64,000 nt of DNA from Halobacteriovorax marinus SJ (GCF_000210915.2 NC_016620.1:3286001-3350000); one strand, 5' to 3'; positions 8,772 to 20,848 are shown, numbered from the stretch's first letter. A program made the numbers and translations. Notes: generated by a model from the sequence alone, not told the origin.

Positions 8772-11700
8772 TTATACCATTAATGTAACAGATTCCTCTA
8801 CTTTTTCTGTCTCTTCCTCTTCTACCACGGCCTCAAAGTCGCGATATTTCGAAATACCAGATCCAGCAGGAATCAATCTACCCATAATTACGTTCTCTTT
8901 CAGCCCTCTTAGAGAATCTGACTTCCCTTCTAAAGTTGCTTGAGTAAGAACTTTTGTTGTCTCTTGGAATGAAGCCGCAGAGATAAATGAGTCTGTAGTT
9001 AATGACGCCTTAGTAATACCAAGTAACATTGGTCTACCTTCAGCTGGCTCATAACCATCAGCAATCATTTGCTCGTTTACTTCTTCAAATTCACCTTTAG
9101 TTACCGAATCACCAACAACAAAGTTAGTATCTCCAGCATTTAAGACTTCGATTTTCTTAAGCATTTGAGAAACAATTACCTCAATGTGCTTATCATCGAT
9201 CTTAACACCTTGGAGACGGTAAACTTCTTGGATCTCGTCAACAATGTAACGAGCAAGAGCTTTAATACCCATAACTCTTAGAATATCGTGTGGGTTAGAA
9301 GGACCATCCATAATTGCTTCACCAGCACGGATATAGTCACCTTCGTTAACGATCACATAACGACCTTTTGGAACAGAGTAAGTTACTGGCTCACTTCCGT
9401 CTTCTGGCCTAACGATAATTCTTCTATTACCTCTAAGCTCTGGACCAAACTCAATTGTACCTGACACATCAGAGATTTGAGCAGCGTTAGCAGGCTTTCT
9501 GGCCTCGAAAAGTTCTGCAACTCTTGGAAGACCACCGGTAATATCTTTTGTCTTAGTTGTTTCACGAGACAATTTAGAAAGAGTATCTGCTGCACCAACT
9601 TCTTCACCGTCGTTAACCATAATATTGGCACCAACTTGAAGTCTATATGTAGCATGTCTCTTCGTTCCTGGAACAACAATTGGATTTCCGTTTTCATCAA
9701 CAATTGAAATTCTTGGTTGAAGAGATGGGTCCTTAGACTCTACAACAATCTTCTGTGTTAAACCTGTTACTGCATCAGTTTGCTCATTAATTGTCGCACC
9801 TGCAATAATATCTTCAAATTTAACTGTACCCTTAACTTCAGTAAGAACTGGAATTGCAAACGGGTCCCATTCGATAATTGTATCACCAACGTTTACTGCT
9901 TCACCTTCTTTGAAGAAGATTTTTGCACCGTAAACTGCTGGGTATCTTTCTTTTTCAGATCCACGAGCATCTTTAATAATTAGCTCACCAACCTTGTTCA
10001 TTACAACCATTGAACCATCAGCTTTAGTCTCAACAGTAACATTCTCATAAGAAAGCTCACCGGCTGTTCTAATCTGAGTCTTGTTAACTTGAGCACCTGC
10101 AGTTGCAGTACCACCAACGTGGAATGTACGCATCGTAAGCTGTGTACCAGGTTCACCAATTGACTGAGCAGCAATAACACCAACTGCTTCACCAATTGAA
10201 ACTTTATTACCTCTCGCAAGGTCACGTCCAAAACAGTCCGCACAGAAACCATGTCTTTCTTTACAAGTTAAAACAGATCTAACTTTAATCTGATCCACAT
10301 CACGCTCTTTAAGAGTGTCCATGTCTTTCTCAGTTAGAAGGTAGTTTCTTGGGAAAATTTCTTGTGCTTCACCATCAACGATAGGAGCTGCTGTTACTCT
10401 ACCCATTGCTCTTTCAGCAACGTGCTCAACAATCTCTCCACCTTCAATAGTTGAAGTTAAAGTAATACCGTCTTGAGTACCACAATCAAGTCCTCTAATA
10501 ATACCATCTTGAGCAACGTCAACAAGTCTTCTAGTTAGGTAACCAGAGTTTGCTGTCTTAAGTGCAGTATCGGCTAGACCTTTACGCGCACCGTGTGTTG
10601 AAGAGAAGTACTCGAGAACCGATAGACCTTCACGGAAGTTTGAAGTAATTGGTGTCTCAATAATTTCACCAGATGGTTTTGCCATCAGACCACGCATGGC
10701 CGCTAGCTGTCTCATCTGCTGTGCAGAACCCCTTGCACCAGAGTTTGCCATCATATAAAGAGCGTTAAATGAAGGAGCGTGAATATCTTCTTCACCATCA
10801 ACATCACTTGTAAAAGTATCTGTTGAAATTCTCTCAAGCATAACTTTAGTTAGGTTCTCACCTGTCTGCGCCCAAACATCAACGATCTTGTTATATCTTT
10901 CACCGTTTGTGATTGAACCTTCGTTATATTCTTCAGTAATTTTTGAAACTTCTGAATATGCTTCATCAAGAATAGAAACTTTCTCTTCTGGAATTGTCAT
11001 ATCGTGTACGTTAATCGAAATACCTGCTTTCGTTGCTTGGAAGTAACCAAGTCTCATTAGAGAGTCAGCAAGTAGAACTGTATCTTTTTCAGATCCAACT
11101 CTGTAGGCCTTATCAATTAAAGCACCAAGTTCTTTCTTACCTAGAACCTTGTTTACGTCTTCATACTTAAGACAAGATGGAATCGCATCGTATACGAATG
11201 TTCTACCAACACTTGTTTCAATTAGACGACCCTCAACTCTAACTTTGATTGGAGCTTGAAGGTGTAGGTTACCTGAGTGGTACGCGAATTGAGCTTCTTC
11301 TTTAGAAGCAAATACTTTCCCGTATCCTCTAGCGTAAGGACGAATTCTCGTCATGTAGTAAAGACCAAGTACAATATCCTGAGAAGGAACAATAATTGGA
11401 GATCCATCTTTAGGAGAAAGGATATTGTTTGTAGACATTGCTAGAATTCTACACTCAATCTGTGCTTCTAAAGAAAGAGGTACGTGAACCGCCATCTGGT
11501 CACCGTCGAAGTCGGCGTTAAAGGCCGTACATACTAGTGGGTGAAGTTGGATCGCTTTACCTTCAATAAGAGTTGGTTCAAACGCTTGAATACCAAGTCT
11601 GTGAAGAGTAGGTGCACGGTTAAGAAGAACTGGGTGCTCTTGAACAACTTGCTCTAAGATATTCCAAACTTCTTCTTTTTGCTGATCAACCATTTTCTTA

Positions 11701-12899
11701 GCAACTTTAATAGTTGTACAGTGACCAAGCTCAATTAACTTGTTGTAGATAAACGGCTTGAAAAGTTCAAGGGCCATTAGTTTTGGAAGACCACATTGGT
11801 GTAATCTTAACGTTGGTCCAACAACGATAACAGAACGACCAGAGTAATCAACACGCTTACCAAGTAGGTTTTGTCTGAAACGACCTTGCTTACCTTTAAG
11901 CATATCTGAAAGTGATCTCAATGGACGCTTATTTGCTCCAGTGAAAACCTTTCCTCTTCTACCATTATCAAACAGAGCATCAACTGCTTCTTGAAGCATT
12001 CTCTTCTCATTTCTAATAATGATTTCTGGAGCATTTAGTTCCTTTAGTCTCTTTAGACGGTTATTTCTATTAATAACTCTTCTATAAAGATCGTTAAGGT
12101 CAGAAGTCGCAAAACGTCCTGCCTCAAGAGGAACAAGTGGTCTTAAATCTGGTGGTAATACTGGAATAACATCCATCATGAACCACTCAGGCTTATTCTC
12201 TGACTTTAAAATAGACTCAACAACTTTTAGCCTCTTAACAATTTTTGTTCTGGCCATTTCTGTTGTAGCAGCTTTAAGTCCTCTTCTAAGCTCTTTATTA
12301 TCAAGGTCAAGATCTACTTTTCTAAGCATATCTTTAACAATCTCTCCACCCATTCCAGCTTCGAATTCGATACCTTGCTCTTTAAGCTCATAGTACTGTT
12401 GTTCAGTAATAACTCTACCAACTTCTAGACCACCATCTTGTCCATCAGTTGCTGAAGCAGTAACGATGAATGCTTCATAGTAAAGAACCTTTTCAAGCTC
12501 TTTAAGAGTTAAGTTTAAAAGTGCACCTAAACGTGAAGGTAGTGAACGTAGGAACCAGATATGTGCAACTGGAGCAGCAAGCTCAATGTGTCCACATCTC
12601 TCTCTTCTTACTTTTGAAAGTGTAACTTCAACACCACACTTTTCACAAACAACACCTCTGTGCTTCATTCTCTTATATTTACCACAGATACATTCGTAAT
12701 CTTTTACAGGTCCAAAAATTTTGGCACAGAAAAGACCGTCTCTTTCTGGTTTGAAAGTTCTGTAGTTAATTGTTTCAGGCTTTTTAACTTCTCCAAATGA
12801 CCATTCACGAATTGTGTCAGGTGAAGCCATCTTTACAGATACTGCCTCAACGCTAATCGGATCTTTTGGTTTGTCAAAAAAGTTCAGTAAGTCTTTCAT
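8772..12899 (-). CDS. rpoC: RNA polymerase beta' subunit
   Basis: Beta' forms half of the RNA polymerase active-site cleft. The 1375-residue product matches the proteobacterial length. An N-terminal zinc site ([20 protein letters not shown], near residues 70-90) is followed by the catalytic [12 protein letters not shown] loop near residue 460, whose three Asp bind Mg2+. A second Cys cluster ([11 protein letters not shown]) and the trigger-loop region follow. It is 45 nt after rpoB, with an 8-bp GC hairpin just upstream of its GAGG ribosome-binding site. Confidence 0.99.
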   Translation of the reverse strand: MKDLLNFFDKPKDPISVEAVSVKMASPDTIREWSFGEVKKPETINYRTFKPERDGLFCAKIFGPVKDYECICGKYKRMKHRGVVCEKCGVEVTLSKVRRERCGHIELAAPVAHIWFLRSLPSRLGALLNLTLKELEKVLYYEAFIVTASATDGQDGGLEVGRVITEQQYYELKEQGIEFEAGMGGEIVKDMLRKVDLDLDNKELRRGLKAATTEMARTKIVKRLKVVESILKSENKPEWFMMDVIPVLPPDLRPLVPLEAGRFATSDLNDLYRRVINRNNRLKRLKELNAPEIIIRNEKRMLQEAVDALFDNGRRGKVFTGANKRPLRSLSDMLKGKQGRFRQNLLGKRVDYSGRSVIVVGPTLRLHQCGLPKLMALELFKPFIYNKLIELGHCTTIKVAKKMVDQQKEEVWNILEQVVQEHPVLLNRAPTLHRLGIQAFEPTLIEGKAIQLHPLVCTAFNADFDGDQMAVHVPLSLEAQIECRILAMSTNNILSPKDGSPIIVPSQDIVLGLYYMTRIRPYARGYGKVFASKEEAQFAYHSGNLHLQAPIKVRVEGRLIETSVGRTFVYDAIPSCLKYEDVNKVLGKKELGALIDKAYRVGSEKDTVLLADSLMRLGYFQATKAGISINVHDMTIPEEKVSILDEAYSEVSKITEEYNEGSITNGERYNKIVDVWAQTGENLTKVMLERISTDTFTSDVDGEEDIHAPSFNALYMMANSGARGSAQQMRQLAAMRGLMAKPSGEIIETPITSNFREGLSVLEYFSSTHGARKGLADTALKTANSGYLTRRLVDVAQDGIIRGLDCGTQDGITLTSTIEGGEIVEHVAERAMGRVTAAPIVDGEAQEIFPRNYLLTEKDMDTLKERDVDQIKVRSVLTCKERHGFCADCFGRDLARGNKVSIGEAVGVIAAQSIGEPGTQLTMRTFHVGGTATAGAQVNKTQIRTAGELSYENVTVETKADGSMVVMNKVGELIIKDARGSEKERYPAVYGAKIFFKEGEAVNVGDTIIEWDPFAIPVLTEVKGTVKFEDIIAGATINEQTDAVTGLTQKIVVESKDPSLQPRISIVDENGNPIVVPGTKRHATYRLQVGANIMVNDGEEVGAADTLSKLSRETTKTKDITGGLPRVAELFEARKPANAAQISDVSGTIEFGPELRGNRRIIVRPEDGSEPVTYSVPKGRYVIVNEGDYIRAGEAIMDGPSNPHDILRVMGIKALARYIVDEIQEVYRLQGVKIDDKHIEVIVSQMLKKIEVLNAGDTNFVVGDSVTKGEFEEVNEQMIADGYEPAEGRPMLLGITKASLTTDSFISAASFQETTKVLTQATLEGKSDSLRGLKENVIMGRLIPAGSGISKYRDFEAVVEEEETEKVEESVTLMV

Positions 12900-12916
12900 G
12901 CCTAATCCTCAATATG

Positions 12917-12938
12917 TCCCCGAGCTTTTACTCGGGGA
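12917..12938 (-). other. GC-rich hairpin directly upstream of the rpoC ribosome-binding site
   Basis: TCCCCGAG / CTCGGGGA form an 8-bp stem with a 6-nt loop within the 45-nt rpoB-rpoC spacer, ending about 7 nt before GAGG. With no U-tract it is not a terminator. It could be a processing site or could insulate rpoC initiation from the end of rpoB. Confidence 0.5.
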
Positions 12939-12944
12939 TAAAAA

Positions 12945-15900
12945 TTAATTAAAAAATTCTTCTTCAGTAGTTTCGTCTAACTTAACATCAAGACAAAGAG
13001 CTTGTAGCTCGCGAATAAGTACGTTGAATGACTCAGGAAGACCTGGCTCAAGTACTTGCTCACCTTTTACGATCGACTCATACATTCTTGTACGTCCAAT
13101 CACATCATCTGACTTAACTGTTAAGAACTCTTGAAGAGTATATGCAGCACCGTATGCTTCTAGCGCCCAAACTTCCATTTCCCCAAGTCTCTGACCACCG
13201 AACTGAGCCTTACCACCAAGTGGTTGCTGAGTTACAAGTGAGTAAGGACCTGTAGATCTTGCGTGAAGTTTTTCATCTACAAGGTGGTGTAGCTTAAGCA
13301 TGTACATCGCTCCAACAGTTACATCTTCTGCAAAAGCATCACCTGTAATACCGTCGAATAATGTTGTCTTACCATTCTCCTCTAGGTCTCCTAGAGCAAG
13401 CATTTGTCTAATCTTCTCTTCTTTAGCACCGTCAAATGCTGAAGTTGAGAAACGAACACCTGTAGCTAATTGGTCTGCAACAGCTCTTACTTCTTTATCG
13501 GAAGCTTTCTTGAGCCAGTTTTTAACTTCTTCTGTCTCGTAGATCTTGTAGATATAATCCTTAATCTCGGCCATCTCTACTTGATCTTCAATAAGAGCTT
13601 TCATTTTCTCACCTAGACCACGACCGGCCCAACCAAGGTGAAGCTCTAGAAGCTGACCAATATTCATACGAGATGGAACCCCTAGAGGGTTAAGTACGAT
13701 CTCGACAGGAGTACCGTCTGCAAGGAATGGCATATCTTCTTGTGGAAGAACGTTAGAGATAACACCTTTGTTACCGTGACGACCGGCCATCTTATCACCA
13801 GGCTGAAGCTTTCTCTTGATCGCTACATAAATTGTAACTTTCTTAATTACTCCAGGAGGTAACTCATCACCTCTATGGTGCTTAGCAATTTCGTCGTTAG
13901 CTTTTTGGCGAACTCTATTGATTCTATTTCTAACATCTGCGAAGTATTCACTTAATCTTTCTTCAAGCGCTGGCTCTAATGGTAAGTAACCAATAAGCTC
14001 AAAAGGAATCGAAGCAAGAACTTCACCTGTTAGCTCAGCTCCTTTCGGAAGAAGTTCAGATGAACCATCTTCAGAAACTAGTCTATCAGTTGTTTTTGCA
14101 CCTTTAAGCATTTCAGCAATCTTTAAAATTGAAGAAGTTTGAATTGCTTTAATTTCAATTCTCTCATCTCTTCTAATTAAAGTTGTTTCTTGCTCAATGA
14201 TTTCCTTAGATCTTGCACAAAGCTCTACACCTTCTCTTGTGTAAACTTTTGCATCAATAACAGTTCCACGAACTGATGATGGTGCTCTTAAAGAAGTATC
14301 CTTAACATCTCCAGCTTTATCACCAAAGATTGCTTTAAGAAGTTTCTCTTCCGGTGAAAGTTGAGTCTCACCTTTTGGAGTAATTTTACCAACAAGAATA
14401 TCACCTGGCTTAATGATAGCACCTACTCTAATAATCCCTGCTTCATCAAGATCTTTTAAAGCCTCTTCAGAAACGTTTGGAATATCACGAGTAATTTCTT
14501 CTTTACCAAGTTTTGTATCTCTAGCTTCAACTTCATAACTTTCGATATGAACAGAAGTGAAAACATCTCTTGCAAGTAATCTTTCGTTAATTAAGATCGA
14601 ATCTTCATAGTTGTAACCACCCCATGGCATGAACGCTACAAGAACGTTTTGCCCAAGAGCAAGGTCACCTAAGTGAGTACCAGGACCATCAGCAATAACC
14701 ATTCCTTTAGAAACGACATCACCTTCTTTCACTAGTGCTTTTTGGTTGTTACAAGTATTTTGATTTGTTCTTTGGTATTTAACAAGTTTGTAAATATCAA
14801 CACCAGATTGACCTTCATCAAACTTATCTCTTTGAATAACAATTCTGTTTGAGTCAACAAAGATAACTCTACCAGAATGCTTCGCAAATAGAATTGCACC
14901 CGAATCTCTAGCAACAGTACTTTCGATACCTGTACCTACGATTGGAGCATCAGTTCTAACAACAGGCACGGCCTGTCTCATCATGTTCGATCCCATTAGG
15001 GCACGGTTGGCATCATCGTGCTCAAGGAAAGGAATTAATGATGTTGCAATCGAGATCATCTGCTGAGGCGAAACGTCCATTAGCTCTACTTGATCGTTTG
15101 GTACAAGTGTAAATTCACCAGCCGCACGAGAAGGAACGTGTTCACCGTCAACTTTTCCATCAACGATATGGTTATTATCAATCTGAGCAATAACTTTTCC
15201 TTCTTCTTCAAAAGCTGTGAAGTACTTAGCTGCCCCTAATGATAGATCTTCATTTACTGTCTGGTATGGAGTTTCAATAAATCCATATTCAGAAACTCTT
15301 GCATATGTAGCAAGTGAAGTAATTAGACCAATATTCGGTCCTTCTGGAGTCTCAACCGGACACATTCTACCGTAGTGAGTAGAGTGAACGTCACGAACTT
15401 CGAAACCTGCTCTCTCTCTAGTAAGACCACCTGGCCCTAGAGCTGAAAGACGTCTCTTGTGAGTTACTTCAGAAAGTGGGTTTGTCTGATCCATAAACTG
15501 TGAAAGCTGAGAAGATCCGAAGAATTCTTTAACTGATGCTGATACTGGTTTTTGGTTTACCAGATCGTAAGGCATCATAGTTTCGATTTCTTGGATAGCC
15601 ATTCTTTCTTTAACAGCTCTTTCCATACGAACAAGACCAACTCTAAATTGGTTCTCAAGTAGTTCACCAACTGCACGTACTCTTCTGTTACCAAGGTGAT
15701 CAATATCATCAACTTTACCTTTACCATTGTTGAGTTCAACAAGGTATTTAGCCGTCATGATAATGTCTTCTTTAGTAAGAACAGTATTTTCAACTGGAAC
15801 ATTAAGACCAAATTTATAATTAATTTTCATACGACCAACTTTCGAAAGGTCATACTTCTCTTCGTTGAAGAATAAGTTATCAAATAACTGTTCTGCAGCT

Positions 15901-17072
15901 TCTACAGTCGGTGGCTCACCTGGACGTAGTCTTTCAAAGATTTTGATAAGTGCAGTATCTCTTGTATCTGTTTTATCTAAAAGAAGAGTATTTCTTACTT
16001 GGTCACCAAAGTTAATCATATCAATATAGATTACTTTTACTTTAGTAATACCAGCAGCGATTAGTTCTTGAATCTTTGCTTCTGAAAGTGCTTCGTTAGC
16101 AAGGCAAAGAACTTCACCTGTATTTTCATCAAAAATATCTTCCGCAGCAACTTTTCCAATTACTTCTTCTAGCTCAGCAGAAATTTCAGTAATTCCAGCT
16201 TCGTTTAATTTCTTAACAGAAGCTTTAGTGAATTTCTTCCCTTTCTTAACAAGTGCTTTTCCAGAACTTGGATCAAGAATGTCATTTAATGCTCTTGTTC
16301 CAATCATAAGAGAGAAATCAAGCTCTCTAGTGAAAGTAGCGTCCTTGTTGATATTTAACGTTTCCATCTCATAGAACATTTCTAAAAGATCTGTCGTTGA
16401 ATATCCCATCGCCTTAAGAACTACAGTTGCATGTAATTTTCTTTTTCTATCGATTCTCGCGAATAGAACGTTCTTGTGATCAAACTCGAAGTCTAACCAT
16501 GAACCTCTATGTGGAATAATTCTAGCAGAGTAAAGTAATTTACCACTTGAGTGCTTCTTACCTGAGTCGTGCTCAAAAATAATCCCTGGAGATCTGTGAA
16601 GCTGAGATACGATAACTCTCTCAGTTCCGTTATAGACAAATGAACCTGTCTCAGCCATTAAAGGGATGTTACCTAAGTAAACTTCCTGCTCTTTAATAGA
16701 AGATACAGTTCTTTGCTCGTTTCCGTCTTTATCTACGTTTACTTCGTAGAATACTAGACGAACAACCACTTTAAGTGGTGCTTCATACGAAAGGCCTCTT
16801 TGTCTACACTCTTTAACAGAGTACTTAGGCTCTTCCAAAGTATAACTAACAAATTCTAATGAAACTGTTTTGTTGAAATCGTGAATCGGGAAAACAGAGT
16901 GGAATACTTGTTGTAAACCAACCATTTTTCTCTGTGCCGGTGGCACATCTTTTTGTAGAAATTCTTCAAAAGATTTCAACTGAAGATTCATGAGTGGTGG
17001 TGTCTCAAGTACCGTTGGAGCTGTAGAAAAACTCTTTCGATACCATTCATTCGGCTTAAAAACCTCAGTCAT
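12945..17072 (-). CDS. rpoB: RNA polymerase beta subunit
   Basis: Beta forms the other half of the polymerase cleft. The product is 1375 residues from the ATG at 17072 ([15 protein letters not shown]), which has AGGAGA 7 nt upstream. The in-frame ATG at 17141 would add 23 residues encoded across the rplL-rpoB hairpin and was not used. The rifampicin region is wild type ([23 protein letters not shown], then [18 protein letters not shown]), and [13 protein letters not shown] follows. It is transcribed from the rplKAJL operon through an attenuator-like hairpin. Confidence 0.99.
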   Translation of the reverse strand: MTEVFKPNEWYRKSFSTAPTVLETPPLMNLQLKSFEEFLQKDVPPAQRKMVGLQQVFHSVFPIHDFNKTVSLEFVSYTLEEPKYSVKECRQRGLSYEAPLKVVVRLVFYEVNVDKDGNEQRTVSSIKEQEVYLGNIPLMAETGSFVYNGTERVIVSQLHRSPGIIFEHDSGKKHSSGKLLYSARIIPHRGSWLDFEFDHKNVLFARIDRKRKLHATVVLKAMGYSTTDLLEMFYEMETLNINKDATFTRELDFSLMIGTRALNDILDPSSGKALVKKGKKFTKASVKKLNEAGITEISAELEEVIGKVAAEDIFDENTGEVLCLANEALSEAKIQELIAAGITKVKVIYIDMINFGDQVRNTLLLDKTDTRDTALIKIFERLRPGEPPTVEAAEQLFDNLFFNEEKYDLSKVGRMKINYKFGLNVPVENTVLTKEDIIMTAKYLVELNNGKGKVDDIDHLGNRRVRAVGELLENQFRVGLVRMERAVKERMAIQEIETMMPYDLVNQKPVSASVKEFFGSSQLSQFMDQTNPLSEVTHKRRLSALGPGGLTRERAGFEVRDVHSTHYGRMCPVETPEGPNIGLITSLATYARVSEYGFIETPYQTVNEDLSLGAAKYFTAFEEEGKVIAQIDNNHIVDGKVDGEHVPSRAAGEFTLVPNDQVELMDVSPQQMISIATSLIPFLEHDDANRALMGSNMMRQAVPVVRTDAPIVGTGIESTVARDSGAILFAKHSGRVIFVDSNRIVIQRDKFDEGQSGVDIYKLVKYQRTNQNTCNNQKALVKEGDVVSKGMVIADGPGTHLGDLALGQNVLVAFMPWGGYNYEDSILINERLLARDVFTSVHIESYEVEARDTKLGKEEITRDIPNVSEEALKDLDEAGIIRVGAIIKPGDILVGKITPKGETQLSPEEKLLKAIFGDKAGDVKDTSLRAPSSVRGTVIDAKVYTREGVELCARSKEIIEQETTLIRRDERIEIKAIQTSSILKIAEMLKGAKTTDRLVSEDGSSELLPKGAELTGEVLASIPFELIGYLPLEPALEERLSEYFADVRNRINRVRQKANDEIAKHHRGDELPPGVIKKVTIYVAIKRKLQPGDKMAGRHGNKGVISNVLPQEDMPFLADGTPVEIVLNPLGVPSRMNIGQLLELHLGWAGRGLGEKMKALIEDQVEMAEIKDYIYKIYETEEVKNWLKKASDKEVRAVADQLATGVRFSTSAFDGAKEEKIRQMLALGDLEENGKTTLFDGITGDAFAEDVTVGAMYMLKLHHLVDEKLHARSTGPYSLVTQQPLGGKAQFGGQRLGEMEVWALEAYGAAYTLQEFLTVKSDDVIGRTRMYESIVKGEQVLEPGLPESFNVLIRELQALCLDVKLDETTEEEFFN

Positions 17073-17144
17073 TTGATGTCTCCTAGAGAGAAGAAGTATA
17101 TAAAAAATCGATTTAAAATTATTTTTTTTGCCAAAATGCAAAAA

Positions 17145-17172
17145 GGCGTGAAGACGCGTCCGTCTTCACACC
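17145..17172 (-). terminator. rplL-rpoB attenuator-like terminator
   Basis: On the minus strand a 12-bp stem (GGTGTGAAGACG / CGTCTTCACGCC, with G-U pairs) and a 4-nt loop are followed by TTTTTGC. It lies after rplL and 73 nt before the rpoB start. Its position matches the partial terminator between rplL and rpoB in E. coli, which keeps polymerase subunits below ribosomal-protein output. Confidence 0.75.
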
Positions 17173-17229
17173 GTTTATTTTTTTAATTCTTAAAGACTTA
17201 AGTCTTTAAAAGTTGAACAAAGTAAGTAA

Positions 17230-17595
17230 TTACTTAAGTTCAGCTTTAGCTCCAGCAGCTTCAAGTTTCTTCTTGATTTCTTCTGCTTCAGCTTTCTCAA
17301 TACCTTCTTTAATTGGCTTCGGAGCACCTTCAACAAGTTCCTTAGCTTCTTTAAGACCTAGTCCAGTAATTCCTCTAACTTCTTTAATTACGTTGATTTT
17401 CTTTGCACCAGCGTCAGTTAGCATTACAGTAAATTCAGTTTGCTCTTCAGCAGCTGCACCAGCAGCAGCACCAGCTACAGCAACAGGAGCTGCTGATACA
17501 CCAAATTTTTCTTCTAATTCTTTTACTAGGTTTGCTACGTCTAAAACAGACATTGCAGAGATGTGTTCGATAAGTTGTTCGTTTGTAATTGACAT
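17230..17595 (-). CDS. rplL: 50S ribosomal protein L7/L12
   Basis: L7/L12 is the multi-copy stalk protein that recruits translation GTPases. The 121-residue product has the family layout. An N-terminal dimerisation domain ends near residue 35, an Ala-rich hinge follows (about 36-52), and the C-terminal domain has [25 protein letters not shown]. It starts 53 nt after rplJ. Confidence 0.98.
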   Translation of the reverse strand: MSITNEQLIEHISAMSVLDVANLVKELEEKFGVSAAPVAVAGAAAGAAAEEQTEFTVMLTDAGAKKINVIKEVRGITGLGLKEAKELVEGAPKPIKEGIEKAEAEEIKKKLEAAGAKAELK

Positions 17596-17648
17596 ATAAA
17601 ACTCCTAAATTTTTTAAAAATAATAATCAATAATAATTTGTTAACTTT

Positions 17649-18209
17649 TTACTCTTCAGTTGCTGTTTCTTCAGCAGCCGGAGCTTCTTCTGCAGCCGCT
17701 TCTACTGGAGCTGGCTCTGCACCTGATTCTTTCTGCTCTTGAATAGCAAATAGCACTCTTGCTAATGCTGAAATAGGAGCATTGAAAGTAGCTAGTAATG
17801 TTCCTAGCATTTCATCAAGTGATGGTAAATCTGCAAGAGCTTGAACTTCTTGGATAGAAAGAACTTTTCCATCTAGAATTCCGCCTCTTAGTTCTACCAT
17901 TTCGTGTTTCTTTCCAGCTTCTTTTAAAGCCTTTGCAACACCCGGAGCATCTTCAAATGCAAATGCTACCGCTTGTGGACCTTTAAGGTTAGAAAGCATT
18001 TCTTCTGCTTCCGTTCCCTTAGACGCAAGTCCAAAAAGAGTATTTCTAGTTACCACTAGCTTCCCGTTGGCCTCTCTAATTTCTTTTCTTAGAGCTACAC
18101 CATCGTTTGAAGTCATCCCGATAACATTTGTAAGAAAAATACCCTTCGCATTCTCGATATCACCTTTAAGTGAATCGATAATGGCGCCTTTCTCTTCTCT
18201 GGTTAACAT
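17649..18209 (-). CDS. rplJ: 50S ribosomal protein L10
   Basis: L10 anchors L7/L12 dimers on the ribosome and, in the L10-L12 complex, represses its own operon. The first 160 residues are typical ([16 protein letters not shown], then [28 protein letters not shown]). The 186-residue chain ends in an acidic Ala/Glu-rich tail of about 25 residues, longer than in E. coli L10 (165 residues). It follows rplA by 92 nt, a spacer that may contain the regulatory leader. Confidence 0.97.
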   Translation of the reverse strand: MLTREEKGAIIDSLKGDIENAKGIFLTNVIGMTSNDGVALRKEIREANGKLVVTRNTLFGLASKGTEAEEMLSNLKGPQAVAFAFEDAPGVAKALKEAGKKHEMVELRGGILDGKVLSIQEVQALADLPSLDEMLGTLLATFNAPISALARVLFAIQEQKESGAEPAPVEAAAEEAPAAEETATEE

Positions 18210-18301
18210 AAAACCTCCAAATTGGTTAATATTAGGAGGGAGTTTCGGCTGGATTTACACGCTCAATCCCTTGAAGGCGTAACCTGCTTTCTTCAACCCT
18301 A
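18210..18301 (-). promoter_or_regulatory. Candidate L10 leader upstream of rplJ
   Basis: The 92-nt rplA-rplJ spacer is GC-richer than the other spacers and includes the GGAGG ribosome-binding site of rplJ. In many bacteria this position carries the conserved L10-binding leader. I did not derive a full kink-turn fold, so the call rests mainly on position. Confidence 0.3.
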
Positions 18302-19009
18302 TTATTTCGCTATACTTAGCGCTTCTAAAGTATCTACTTTAATTCCTGGTCCCATAGTCGAGCTAAAAGTTAACGTCTTTAAGTACGTTCCTTTTGCTGA
18401 AGATGGCTTAGCCTTAACAATTGCAGAAACAACTGCTTCAATGTTTTGCTTTAGCTTGTCTTCTTCGAATGAAACTTTTCCAACAGGAATATGGATAATA
18501 CCATTCTTCTCAGTACGGTACTCAACTTTACCTGCTTTTTGCTCAGCTACGGCCTTCGCAACGTCAGGAGTAACAGTTCCAAGTTTTGGGTTAGGCATTA
18601 AACCTCTTGGCCCTAAAACTCTACCGATTCTACCAAGTTTCCCCATCATGTCTGGAGATGCAATTACTCTATCAAAGTCAAGCCAACCACCGGCAATCTT
18701 TTGAACGATATCATCACCACCTGCGAAATCAGCTCCCGCTTCTTCTGCAGCTTTGATTTTATCACCTGAAGTAATAACACAAACTCTAACGTCTTTACCT
18801 GTACCAGCAGGAAGAGCTAAAGCACCACGGATCATTTGATCAGCGTGTCTTGGATCAACACCAAGGTTGAATGCTACGTCAACAGTTGCATCAAAAGAAA
18901 CATAGCTTGTTTCTTTTGCTAACTTAATAGCTTCTTCAATTGAATATAATTTTGTACTGTCTACCTTAGCAGCAGCTTCTAAATACTTTTTTGACTTTGT
19001 CTTAGCCAT
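18302..19009 (-). CDS. rplA: 50S ribosomal protein L1
   Basis: L1 forms the mobile stalk that guides E-site tRNA out and can repress the L11 operon. The 235-residue product has the family length and the signature around residues 60-75 ([20 protein letters not shown]), plus [21 protein letters not shown]. It starts 45 nt after rplK. Confidence 0.98.
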   Translation of the reverse strand: MAKTKSKKYLEAAAKVDSTKLYSIEEAIKLAKETSYVSFDATVDVAFNLGVDPRHADQMIRGALALPAGTGKDVRVCVITSGDKIKAAEEAGADFAGGDDIVQKIAGGWLDFDRVIASPDMMGKLGRIGRVLGPRGLMPNPKLGTVTPDVAKAVAEQKAGKVEYRTEKNGIIHIPVGKVSFEEDKLKQNIEAVVSAIVKAKPSSAKGTYLKTLTFSSTMGPGIKVDTLEALSIAK

Positions 19010-19054
19010 GATAACACCTCATTGGTTCTAACGAACTTTCGTTCTCCCACTTAA

Positions 19055-19480
19055 TTAATAGTCTAACTTTAATCCCATTGCTCTAATCGAACCTTCAATT
19101 GTTCTTTCTGCTGCTTCTTGTGATGCTGCAGTAAGATCCGGTCTCTTAGCTTCAACTATTTCTTCAACAACTTTCTTAGGAACTGAACCTGCTACTTCTG
19201 TACCTGGCTTTTGAGATCCTCTTTTTAACTTAAGTTTTGTCTTAAGTAAGTAAGATGCTGGTGGTGTTTTCGTTACAAACGAAAATGATCTATCAGAATA
19301 AACTGTAATAATTGTTGGAAGAACTGTTCCAGCTTCTTTTTGCGTCTTCGCATTGAATGCTTTACAGAATTCCATGATGTTCACACCCTTTTGACCAAGT
19401 GCTGGTCCAATTGGAGGTGAAGGGTTTGCTTTTCCGGCTTCAATTTGTAGTTTAATGAAACCTGTAATCTTCTTTGCCAT
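19055..19480 (-). CDS. rplK: 50S ribosomal protein L11
   Basis: L11 shapes the GTPase-associated centre and is needed for RelA activation. The 141-residue product carries the Pro-rich N-terminal signature [25 protein letters not shown] and the C-terminal rRNA-binding domain. It follows nusG by 42 nt, as in most bacteria. Confidence 0.98.
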   Translation of the reverse strand: MAKKITGFIKLQIEAGKANPSPPIGPALGQKGVNIMEFCKAFNAKTQKEAGTVLPTIITVYSDRSFSFVTKTPPASYLLKTKLKLKRGSQKPGTEVAGSVPKKVVEEIVEAKRPDLTAASQEAAERTIEGSIRAMGLKLDY

Positions 19481-19522
19481 GATTACTCCTGCGATCTATA
19501 CGATCTACCAACTTGTTAATAT

Positions 19523-20158
19523 TTATGCTTTTTCAATTTGTGTAAAATCTAACTCAACCGGTGTTGGTCTACCGAAAATTGAGACGTTTACACGAATTTT
19601 ACCTTTTTCACTAATTGCTTCCACAGTTCCAACGAATGAAGCAAATGGTCCCTCGATAACTTTAACTGTTTCACCTTCGGCGAAATCAACCGTAGTTTTC
19701 GACTTCTTGAACCCTTCACCTTGCTGACCTGTCATATAGGCAGCTTCTTCATCAGAAATTGGAGCCGGCTTGTCAGATGTCCCACCAACAAAACCAGTAA
19801 TCTTATCCGTATCTTTTACAAGGTGCCATGTATTATCATTCATAATCATTTTAATCAATACATAACCTGGAAATAACTTCTTCTTTATAGTTCTTTTCCT
19901 ACCATTCGCGTGAGAGGTAACAGTCTCCTCAGGAACCATAATCTCAGAGAAGAACTCTGTTTGCTTATAATTAACGATTCTCTCTCTTAGAGCTCTCTGA
20001 ACCTTACCTTCTTGACCAGTTAGAGTCTTGGCAATAAACCACTTAAAGTCAGGAGAATCTCCTGCCGCTAGCTCGCCTTCAGCTGTTTCAGTTGCTTCAT
20101 TAGTTTCCGTTGACTCAACTACTTCAGAAGTCTCTTCTGTTTTATTTTCTTCAGACAT
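19523..20158 (-). CDS. nusG: Transcription antitermination factor NusG with acidic N-terminal extension
   Basis: NusG binds the beta' clamp, increases elongation rate and couples transcription to Rho or the ribosome. The conserved NGN domain starts near residue 38 (FKWFIAKTLTGQEGKVQRAL) and includes LFPGYVLIKM. The KOW domain is at about 160-205 (ETVKVIEGPFASFVGTVEAI). Before the NGN domain lies an extension of about 37 residues rich in Glu, Thr and Ser, unlike E. coli NusG (181 residues). It follows secE by 14 nt. Confidence 0.97.
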   Translation of the reverse strand: MSEENKTEETSEVVESTETNEATETAEGELAAGDSPDFKWFIAKTLTGQEGKVQRALRERIVNYKQTEFFSEIMVPEETVTSHANGRKRTIKKKLFPGYVLIKMIMNDNTWHLVKDTDKITGFVGGTSDKPAPISDEEAAYMTGQQGEGFKKSKTTVDFAEGETVKVIEGPFASFVGTVEAISEKGKIRVNVSIFGRPTPVELDFTQIEKA

Positions 20159-20172
20159 ATATCACCTTATAA

Positions 20173-20559
20173 TTAGTACAATAACTCTAAAACTTTTCTA
20201 AATAAGAAATCTATTAATACAAAGATTCCACTTATTATAGAGACAGTGATTACAAGACCGACTGTCATCTTTAATACAGAGTCCTTGTCTGGCCATACAA
20301 CCTTAACAAGCTCTGAATATACTTCTTGCATGTGTGTTGAAGCATTCTTATTCTTCAAGATTCCTACAAAAGTACCTAAACCAACAACGATTCCCAATCC
20401 TTGAGATACTGCGAGGAAGTTTGAAATTTTTGCTTCTAAATCAAACCATTCACCTAATTGACCAACAAATCTAATCATTACAAAACCAGCTAAAATACTG
20501 ATTATTGCAACAAATGCATTGATCCACTTCTTTCCGTCTTCAACTCGAATAAATGACAT
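20173..20559 (-). CDS. secE: Preprotein translocase subunit SecE
   Basis: SecE clamps the SecY channel. The 128-residue product resembles the long three-TM E. coli form. It has two hydrophobic segments in the N-terminal half, then the conserved amphipathic stretch EVYSELVKVVWPDKDSVLKMT and a final TM segment. It heads secE-nusG-rplKAJL-rpoBC and is preceded by tRNA-Trp and tufB. The 212-nt gap to the tRNA is AT-rich and probably holds its promoter, but no strong match stands out. Confidence 0.96.
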   Translation of the reverse strand: MSFIRVEDGKKWINAFVAIISILAGFVMIRFVGQLGEWFDLEAKISNFLAVSQGLGIVVGLGTFVGILKNKNASTHMQEVYSELVKVVWPDKDSVLKMTVGLVITVSIISGIFVLIDFLFRKVLELLY

Positions 20560-20771
20560 CCGAAAAATCCTTGGACTAAACTTTCTAGCAAAAAATAGCT
20601 AAAAATTTGTTATTATTTACGTATAAGTTTTCCATATATCCAACAAATGAGACAATTTGTCCATCTATTTCTCAAACTGAATTTAACGCACACCTAAAAC
20701 ATGAAGTTTTTCCAAGCATCTTGACATAATTTATTGAGAACTAATGATATGAAATTTATAGGACATTTAAG

Positions 20772-20848
20772 TGGCGGGTGCAGAGGGACTCGAACCCCCA
20801 ACCTACTGATTTGGAATCAGCCGCTCTACCAATTGGAGCTATACACCC
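20772..20848 (-). tRNA. tRNA-Trp (CCA anticodon)
   Basis: The minus-strand cloverleaf has acceptor GGGTGTA / TGCACCC, anticodon loop TTCCAAA giving CCA, T-loop GGTTCGAGTCC and an encoded 3' CCA. It lies between tufB and secE, a common bacterial arrangement. Because the tufB terminator lies just upstream, it depends on read-through or an unseen promoter. Confidence 0.96.

Noticed and set aside
17073-17141. Longer rpoB reading frame with 23 extra residues
   Set aside because: It runs back to the base of the rplL-rpoB hairpin and has no ribosome-binding site. The ATG at 17072 has AGGAGA and gives the standard beta N-terminus.
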